Source: Symbiodinium natans (taxonomy: Eukaryota > Sar > Dinophyceae > Suessiales > Symbiodiniaceae). Taken from it: DNA of 64,000 nt. The DNA is taken from positions 365,001 to 429,000 of the forward strand of contig CAJNDS010002425.1 in NCBI GenBank assembly GCA_905221605.1. Reading direction: 5' to 3'. Position 1 is the first letter of the stretch. Each line of letters begins with the position of its first letter. The notes beneath the pieces were generated by a model. That model had not been told where the DNA came from. It saw only the letters and a program-made list of their open reading frames with translations, and searched no databases. The position numbers were made by a program, and so were the translations under genes. Shown here one piece after another: positions 62,701 through 64,000 of the stretch.

Positions 62701-64000
62701 GCCCAGCATAGGGGCCAAGGACAGCATGCTTTGGGGTCTAAGGGTAGTTTCACGGTCCCTCAATCTGATCCCATCCTCCTTTGAAAGTGTTCTGAAGTAT
62801 GGGCCCTTGGGTTGTTTTGGGTATGTAAGGGGATCCCCTTTCTAAGGGCCCATGCTAAGGGACCGTGTTCCTGCCCTTAGATGGGGTTTAGCACTCCTAG
62901 CTGTGCACAGCGGGGTGGGGCCGTAGCGGGGCGGCAGCAGGTTGGGGTAGGGGCCTTGTGGTTTTAGGGTTTAGGGTTTAGGGTTTGGGGTTTAGGGTTT
63001 AGGGTTTAGGGTTTATTGAACAGCGCGGTGAGCGCGGTGTTTTGGGGGCTTGGAAAAGGCATTGTAAAGCCCATCAAGGTTCTCAGTTGTCCACACACAA
63101 CGTTTATGTCTTTTTTGTCTTGAGGGGCTTGGCCTTTGGGGCACATAGGGTCCATAGGGTGTCACAGGGTTCATAGCGTTCATAGGGTTCATAGGGTTCA
63201 TAGGGTTTATATATAGCGTTCCGCGACGAAGGACCCAAAAGCCTCGGCAGCCTCCCCCCCCCCCCCCCCACCCATCCAGGGTTTAGGGTTTAGGGTTTAG
63301 GGTTAAGGGTTAAGGGTTTAGGGTTTAGGGTTTAGGGTTTAGGGTTTAGGGTTTAGGGTGGTTTAGGGTGGTTTAGGGGTTTAGGGTTTCGGGTTTGGGG
63401 TTTAGTATACAAGTCACCAAACCTCGAAAGGGTACCCTTGTTGGAACAAAAAGGCCTGTTATGGGGCCCCACTTGTCTGCAGCTTTACTGTCTCGATGTT
63501 CTTCTGCAACGAAAATATGCTCGGCTACCAAGTTAAGGTCAAGAGCAGGAGCTTTTGCTTAAACTGTGCTGTGCCCAAACTTGTTCGGGCGCAAGCCATA
63601 TACCCATGTTCTTTACTTTGAACCCCACTAAACCCTCAACTCATCTAAACTCTGACTTCTGTAGCCCTAAACCCTAAACCCTAAACCCTAAACCCTAAAC
63701 CCTAAACCCTAGTCCCGATCCCCAAAGCTCCCAAACACATGAAGCACAGGAGATGGAGGCCGCCAGTCAGGGAGCTGTGATCGAGGCCCGGTGCCTCCCA
63801 CCGCGCCGATCCTATTCTCGGGTTTAGGGTTTAGGGTTTAGGGTTTAGGGTTTAGGGTTTAGGGTTTAGGGTTCAGGGTTTAGGGTTTAGGGTTTAGGGT
63901 TTAGGGTTTAGGGTTTAGGTCCTTCCTCCCGATTTAGGTTCAGGAGTTCAAAGCTTGAGGAGGCTTTTGAGTGCCCAGATTTCAGGTGTAGGCTTCCGGG
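62701..64000. other. Right end of window: repeats and one exon-like island
   Basis: Family E palindrome (62745-62873), TTTAGGG arrays (63280-63362, 63831-63918), CATAGGGTT units (63155-63210), CCCTAAA array (63664-63711). The island 63750-63831 starts after CACAG|G, is open in one frame (EMEAASQGAVIEARCLPPRR) and ends at a G|GTTTAGGG donor; it could be an exon of the NAC gene or of a neighbour. Confidence 0.5.

Noticed and set aside
1-64000. A chromosome end (true telomere)
   Set aside because: Telomere-like arrays are short, in both orientations, and everywhere interrupted by unique sequence and exons, so they are interstitial.

Overview
This window looks like nuclear DNA of a dinoflagellate, probably a Symbiodiniaceae/Suessiales relative. 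Four things point there: (1) TTTAGGG/CCCTAAA (Arabidopsis-type, also the dinoflagellate telomere unit) is scattered through the whole window in both orientations; (2) the genes are cut into many tiny exons whose introns begin GT, GC or occasionally GA and end AG, almost always followed by G; (3) every gene I can support is on the + strand; (4) there is a dinoflagellate-type Ty1/copia element whose LTR holds an 11-base match to the 3' end of the dinoflagellate spliced leader. Most exons are 22-105 bp, so they were found by joining short coding islands in phase, not as long open frames.

Layout. 0-2 kb: exons of a MORN-repeat protein (partial). 2-10.6 kb: mostly telomere-like arrays, MITE-like palindromes and a few unassigned coding islands. 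10.64-29.3 kb: an FkbM-family methyltransferase gene in about 13 exons; its ninth intron contains a complete 9.9 kb LTR retrotransposon (17245-27165, identical 229-bp LTRs, CCCTA target duplication inside a CCCTAAA repeat). 30.25-37.0 kb: an unidentified multi-exon gene, with a decayed retroelement gag fragment in one intron. 39.16-39.57 kb: a small secreted/membrane protein ORF. 41.39-42.07 kb: an intronless DUF2306-family membrane protein. 44.9-51.3 kb: an unidentified, possibly TPR-like gene of at least five exons ending in a stop. 52.0-62.7 kb: nascent polypeptide-associated complex subunit alpha (NAC-alpha), nine exons, C-terminal UBA part outside the window; its 5.3 kb last visible intron contains another phase-consistent exon chain (58.36-61.61 kb) ending in a stop.

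The two most interesting items are: (a) the copia polyprotein, which between protease and reverse transcriptase carries a cytosine-5-methyltransferase-like segment (GGPPC motif) and a 2-oxoglutarate/Fe(II)-oxygenase-like segment (HxD...H...R), plus duplicated protease-like motifs, an acidic insertion in the integrase core and a C-terminal transmembrane/Cys-His tail; and (b) the role of telomere-like repeats as intron material. Repeat units directly form splice sites (G|GTTTAGGG donors, TTTAG|G acceptor), and many exons lie between CCCTAAA arrays upstream and TTTAGGG arrays downstream, so intron ends are inverted repeats. Nothing here was checked with a database or aligner; all family calls are by eye.
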